From positions 1-17,089 of the forward strand of contig CALUZL010000126.1 of assembly GCA_944325295.1 (NCBI GenBank): a DNA stretch of 17,089 bases, read 5' to 3'. Under the pieces are notes generated by a model. It ran no database searches. It saw nothing but the letters and a program-made list of their open reading frames with translations, and was not told the origin of the DNA. Shown piece by piece: positions 14,068 to 17,089 of this stretch. Both the position numbers and the translations under genes were made by a program. Numbering within the stretch: the stretch's first letter is position 1; each line of letters begins with the position of its first letter. The stretch comes from an uncultured Erysipelotrichaceae bacterium (GTDB lineage Bacteria; Bacillota_I; Bacilli_A; Erysipelotrichales; Erysipelotrichaceae).

Positions 14068-14375
14068 GAATCTGATCTCCTTTCCAATCTGATATATTCA
14101 GGATAAGACTCGGCGATCGTCTCAAGTTGAACGATCACAAGTTCCATGTAGTCCTGAACCTTTGCATCACTTTTTTTGACAGTGATGTTTATAGCATTCC
14201 CACTGTCACTGATATCAGCCTTGCCCGTCACATCAAGCGCATTCATAAGTCCAAACACGATGCAGGACACACCGGCGCAGATCAGGTCTTTGCCCTTGCT
14301 TTCGTATTGGGCATGACCGCTGACTTCAAGGCTGACGATCTCATCACCTCTTTGGTGATATTTCGCTTTGATCAT
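14064..14375 (-). CDS. prp: Ribosomal-processing cysteine protease Prp, 103 aa
   Basis: Prp removes the N-terminal extension of L27, which is essential where L27 is made as a precursor, as in Staphylococcus aureus. The catalytic pair is visible as His21 (SGHAQY) and Cys33 (LICAGVS), spaced as in S. aureus Prp (His22, Cys34). A second Cys38 is also present. Length is as expected (about 105). The start overlaps the rplU stop (TAATG) and the end overlaps the rpmA start (ATGA), so all three are translationally coupled. Older annotation names this family DUF464 or YsxB. Confidence 0.96.
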   Translation of the reverse strand: MIKAKYHQRGDEIVSLEVSGHAQYESKGKDLICAGVSCIVFGLMNALDVTGKADISDSGNAINITVKKSDAKVQDYMELVIVQLETIAESYPEYIRLERRSDS

Positions 14376-14686
14376 TAAGCGTTGATACTTTCAACGACTA
14401 ACTTTGTATACGGTTGACGATGTCCCTGCTTGCGACGAGTCGAACCTTTCTTTGCCTTGTACTTGAAGATGATGATCTTCTTCTCTTTTCCCTGTTTTTC
14501 AACATGGCAGGCAACGGTAGCTCCCTTGACATAAGGAGTACCAAGCTTCATACTGTCACCGCCGACAGCGACGACTTTGTCGAATGTGTAGCTATCGCCT
14601 TCTTTGACATCTAACTTTTCTGTGTAGATGACTGAGCCGACTTCTACTTTCAGCTGTTTGCCGCCGGTTTCAATTACTGCGTACAT
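14375..14686 (-). CDS. rplU: 50S ribosomal protein L21, 103 aa
   Basis: L21 binds 23S rRNA in the large subunit. The start MYAVIETGGKQ and the C-terminal signature KYKAKKGSTRRKQGHRQPYT (near 76-95) are diagnostic, and length is standard. A near-perfect Shine-Dalgarno AGGAGGTG sits 6-7 nt before the ATG. The first gene of the rplU-prp-rpmA unit, it is preceded by a promoter and a structured leader that is probably an L21-type autoregulatory element. Confidence 0.98.
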   Translation of the reverse strand: MYAVIETGGKQLKVEVGSVIYTEKLDVKEGDSYTFDKVVAVGGDSMKLGTPYVKGATVACHVEKQGKEKKIIIFKYKAKKGSTRRKQGHRQPYTKLVVESINA

Positions 14687-14781
14687 TTTTTACACCTCCT
14701 ATTTAATTCTTAAGACGCGCCATTGAGGTAATAATTTTAAACCTCTTCTGAGCGGTTACAGACCCAAATAGGGGCTATAAC
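14687..14781 (-). ncRNA. Structured 5' leader of rplU (candidate L21 leader)
   Basis: From the predicted start near 14781 the minus strand has a CCC/GGG hairpin (GCCCCTATTTGGG) and a GAGGT/ACCTC hairpin with an 11-nt AT-rich loop, then a GGCGCGTC stretch before the Shine-Dalgarno sequence. L21 leaders that bind their own product are known upstream of rplU in Bacillota. Position and length fit, but I have not matched it base by base to the family model. Confidence 0.55.
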
Positions 14782-14787
14782 GTAAGT

Positions 14788-14816
14788 ATATTACCACAAT
14801 CACCTCTTCAGCACAA
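14788..14816 (-). promoter_or_regulatory. Promoter of rplU-prp-rpmA
   Basis: On the minus strand TTGTGC (14811-14816), a 17-bp spacer and TAATAT (14788-14793) form the promoter. The -10 box is preceded by TGG, giving an extended -10. This implies a start near 14781 and a leader of about 95 nt. Confidence 0.7.
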
Positions 14817-14840
14817 GGATTAACCGCTTATTTATCCGGT

Positions 14841-15482
14841 TTAACCTCTCCTTACGATCTCGATACTTTCGATCTTGGCCTCACTGCTATAGCCTCTTTT
14901 AAGTTTCATTAAGACCCTGATCGCTTCTTTATACTCGTTATAGACAAGTTTCATTTTCATTATCCGAAAACCGTATTCATCACAGAACCGAAAAAGTTCA
15001 AAGAGGCGTTTAGAGTGATAGATGAGGTAGATACTCCCATTATCTTTGCAAAGCCTTTTAAATCCTGCAAAAAGGATGGGAAGCGGCATATAATCTTCGT
15101 TTTTGGCCCGATCGAGTCGTTCTCTTTTCTGACCGGTATTTTTAAAATACGGCGGATTGCAGATTATGACATCAAATGGTGCGCTTTTATAATCTTTCAG
15201 ATCGCATTGTTCAAGGGTGGCCTCTATTCTGTTTGCTTCCATATTGAGCTTAGCCATTTTTAGTGCTTCGGCGTCGATATCGATGCCGTTTAGTGAACGC
15301 GGGCTTAAAAGTGATGCGTACAAAAGTAAAGCACCGTTGCCCATACCGATGTCGAGTACTGTTTTATCCTTGGCAAAATCCAAAAATTTCCCCAGCAAGC
15401 GGGTATCGGTATTCATACAGAAATTGTTCGGATCTTGATATATCGTCAAGCCGGTATCACTCAGATAATCTTTCCTCATCAT
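14841..15482 (-). CDS. TrmN6-like SAM-dependent N6-adenine methyltransferase, 213 aa
   Basis: The Rossmann methyltransferase fold has motif I DIGMGNG (44-50), the ribose-binding acidic loop GIDID (66-70), and NPPY at 109-112, the signature of enzymes methylating exocyclic amines of adenine. The N-terminal stretch GLTIYQDPNNFCMNTDTRLL resembles the family that modifies A37 of tRNA1(Val) (COG4123), which is my best assignment. The frame could be read upstream to 15554, but that extension lies inside the kinase gene and does not resemble the family. I chose the ATG pair at 15482/15479 (MMRKDYL). No good Shine-Dalgarno sequence is visible, and the start lies within the last 26 nt of the kinase gene, so translation is likely coupled to it. 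Confidence 0.88.
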   Translation of the reverse strand: MMRKDYLSDTGLTIYQDPNNFCMNTDTRLLGKFLDFAKDKTVLDIGMGNGALLLYASLLSPRSLNGIDIDAEALKMAKLNMEANRIEATLEQCDLKDYKSAPFDVIICNPPYFKNTGQKRERLDRAKNEDYMPLPILFAGFKRLCKDNGSIYLIYHSKRLFELFRFCDEYGFRIMKMKLVYNEYKEAIRVLMKLKRGYSSEAKIESIEIVRRG

Positions 15483-16920
15483 AATCTTTAGACAATTCAA
15501 AATAGAAGGTCGAACCGACGTTGACCTTGGATATGACCCCGTATTTGGCACCATGGGCCTCTAATATCGCCTTGGCGATCGCCAATCCCAGACCCGTCGA
15601 ATTGCTGTTTCTGGTAAAGCTCTTGTCGATCTTGTAATAGCGCGTCCAAATATAGGGGAGCTCACTTTCGGCGATCCCCTTGCCATCGTCACTCACTTCG
15701 ACGCGCAAATGATCCTCGGAATCGATCATCCTGATCGTCACCGTCGAGTCATCAAAGGAGTATTTTATGGCGTTGGACAAGAAATTGTTTATGACTCGCG
15801 ACATCGCTGTCTCATCGGCCCAGACCACACTTGTCGTCAACTCCGTCTTCAGCTTTAACCCGGAATCGGTAAAGATACCCTGGTAATGCTTGATGATCCT
15901 GAGGATCGTTTCCTTCATGTCAAAATTAGTCCGATGCAAACTCGCCTGACCGGCTTGCAGTTTTGAAACCTCACGCATATCATCAACCAAACGGTCCAAG
16001 TAATCCGCCTCTTCGATTATGACCTTGAGATGTTCATTTCGCTTTTCTGCATCTTCACCGCTGATATCTCTGATCATTTCGGCATAGGCTTTGATCATCG
16101 TCAATGGGGTCTTGATGTCATGTGAGACATTGGCGATCAGATCTTTGCGCAGCTCATCGATGACCTCGAGTCTTTTTCCCGTCTTGTTTAAAGTCAAAGC
16201 CAAATCATTTATCTCGCTAAAAGAGCCACCTTCAAAACGGGCGCTGTAGTCACCGTTTTGTAATTTGTTGGCTTCTTTTGTGATCTCGCTTATCGGCGCT
16301 GCGATCCTTTTGGCCAAGACAAGGGAGATGATGATCGCCAAGATAAAGATCGGGATCGCTATGAAGAGATATTGATTCATAAAGAATTGCACATAGGATT
16401 CGATCGGTTCGACCGGTGAATTGATAAAGAGGTAATAGTTGGCAAGATCGGCATTGACCATCTTTCCATACAAAAGCATCTCCTGACCGCTCACGCTCGA
16501 TGTCAAGGACGCTGAAAGATTGCCATCATCATCCAAAAGAGCGATAAGACTTTTAGGATCGCTGTTAGCGCTGATGGTCTTTCCTTCGATCGTCGTTTCT
16601 TTATCAAAGATACAAGTTGCACCCAAGGCATCGCTTTCATAGATCAGATGTCCACGGTCATTGTAGACGACAGCACAGACGTTGTTGTTGAGGATGAGAT
16701 CAAAAGTAGCATCGACATCATCACTGCTGTTGATATTATTTTTTAATAAGTCGTTTTCGATCACACCGGCGATGAGTTCGATGTTTCTGATCCGATCATT
16801 TCGATAGTATGGTTTGATAAGAGAGATCTGTAGTATCCCCAATACTAAAAGGATCGTCAAAGAAAAAAGAAAAAAGTAAAGCCAGGTGTTAAACCTTATC
16901 CCTTTGAGATCAAACTTCAA
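15457..16920 (-). CDS. Membrane sensor histidine kinase (PhoR/ResE-like), 487 aa
   Basis: The sensor has two membrane segments (about 12-36 and 184-204) flanking an extracytoplasmic domain of about 150 residues, then HAMP (about 204-256), HisKA with phospho-acceptor His267 in NVSHDIKTP, and a HATPase_c domain with N box NNFLSNAIKYS (378-388), G1 box DDGKGI (411-416) and G2 box STGLGLAI. It should autophosphorylate and pass phosphate to the response regulator encoded just upstream. The signal is unknown; the sensor domain shows no familiar motif. The start codon is TTG at 16920, overlapping the regulator gene by 11 nt, with a GGGG-type purine run 7 nt upstream. No ATG lies before the first membrane segment, so this start is likely right. 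The last 26 nt overlap the methyltransferase gene. Confidence 0.93.
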   Translation of the reverse strand: MKFDLKGIRFNTWLYFFLFSLTILLVLGILQISLIKPYYRNDRIRNIELIAGVIENDLLKNNINSSDDVDATFDLILNNNVCAVVYNDRGHLIYESDALGATCIFDKETTIEGKTISANSDPKSLIALLDDDGNLSASLTSSVSGQEMLLYGKMVNADLANYYLFINSPVEPIESYVQFFMNQYLFIAIPIFILAIIISLVLAKRIAAPISEITKEANKLQNGDYSARFEGGSFSEINDLALTLNKTGKRLEVIDELRKDLIANVSHDIKTPLTMIKAYAEMIRDISGEDAEKRNEHLKVIIEEADYLDRLVDDMREVSKLQAGQASLHRTNFDMKETILRIIKHYQGIFTDSGLKLKTELTTSVVWADETAMSRVINNFLSNAIKYSFDDSTVTIRMIDSEDHLRVEVSDDGKGIAESELPYIWTRYYKIDKSFTRNSNSTGLGLAIAKAILEAHGAKYGVISKVNVGSTFYFELSKDYDEERLSE

Positions 16921-17089
16921 ATTTATACCCCATTCCCCTCACGGTAACGATCCGATCGCGGTATTTTTCGCCAAGGTGATGGCGAAGCATCTTGATGTGC
17001 GTATCAACGGTGCGGTCATCTCCATAATAGTCATAATCCCAGACGGCGCTTAAAAGTTTTTCCCGAGACAGGGCAACATTTTTATGTTT
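16910..17089 (-). CDS. OmpR/PhoB-family response regulator, C-terminal fragment (59 aa)
   Basis: The frame is open from the window edge to TGA at 16912-16910 and encodes the end of a winged-helix DNA-binding domain: LSREKLLSAVWDYDY, then DDRTVDTHIKMLRHHLG and the closing IVTVRGMGYKFEV. These are the recognition helix and wing hairpin typical of OmpR/PhoB regulators. The receiver domain lies outside the window. It overlaps the kinase gene by 11 nt and is its presumed partner. Confidence 0.95.
   Translation of the reverse strand, partial: KHKNVALSREKLLSAVWDYDYYGDDRTVDTHIKMLRHHLGEKYRDRIVTVRGMGYKFEV

Noticed and set aside
14822..14841. AACCG/CGGTT hairpin after the methyltransferase gene
   Set aside because: The 5-bp stem with a 10-nt loop has no T tract on the minus strand, so I do not call it a terminator.

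Overview
The window looks like chromosome of a Gram-positive, low-to-mid G+C Bacillota, possibly Erysipelotrichia-like; the class is inference. Support: ribosomal protein L27 carries the N-terminal extension removed by the protease Prp, and prp sits between rplU and rpmA; ruvA-ruvB lie together; HtrA has an N-terminal membrane anchor; there is a typical lipoprotein; no outer-membrane genes appear. TGA is used as a stop (obgE, prp, the histidine kinase, the response regulator) and Trp is TGG, so the code is the standard bacterial one.

Layout. (1) 1-890 is an AT-rich accessory stretch: the 3' end of an unknown gene followed by a small secreted protein of unknown function. (2) 995-1504 is a lipoprotein gene that ends at a bidirectional terminator. 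(3) 5792-1572 (minus) is a giant 1,406-residue protein with two 2-hydroxyacyl-CoA dehydratase activase ATPase domains, a DUF2229 region and a HgdB-like C-terminal half; upstream of it is a CPBP (CAAX-protease-like) membrane protein with an altered motif 2. (4) 6839-9924 (plus) holds an FAD-dependent dehydrogenase of the COG2509 type, a membrane-anchored HtrA protease and a DtxR/MntR-type metalloregulator. (5) 17089-10223 (minus) is a long housekeeping run: response regulator (partial), histidine kinase, NPPY methyltransferase, rplU-prp-rpmA, obgE, hemolysin III family protein, ruvA, ruvB.

How the genes work together. rplU-prp-rpmA is a self-contained ribosome-assembly unit with a promoter, a probable L21 leader and a terminator; obgE, also a ribosome-assembly factor, follows that terminator. 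RuvA and RuvB form the Holliday-junction branch-migration motor. The response regulator and kinase form a two-component system whose reading frames overlap each other and the methyltransferase. The plus-strand trio combines redox, envelope proteolysis and metal-dependent regulation, but a shared pathway cannot be shown from sequence.

The most interesting signals are: four genes on both strands whose start codons lack a Shine-Dalgarno sequence and lie 6-7 nt downstream of a -10 box (likely leaderless mRNAs); the orphan giant activase/reductase fusion in which both activase domains keep the paired cysteines; a CPBP protein with Gln where motif 2 His is expected; an imperfect palindrome over the DtxR-family promoter; and a sharp change in GATC density and base composition near position 900-1000. 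I found no CRISPR array, insertion sequence, tRNA or rRNA, and no clearly new multi-gene system.
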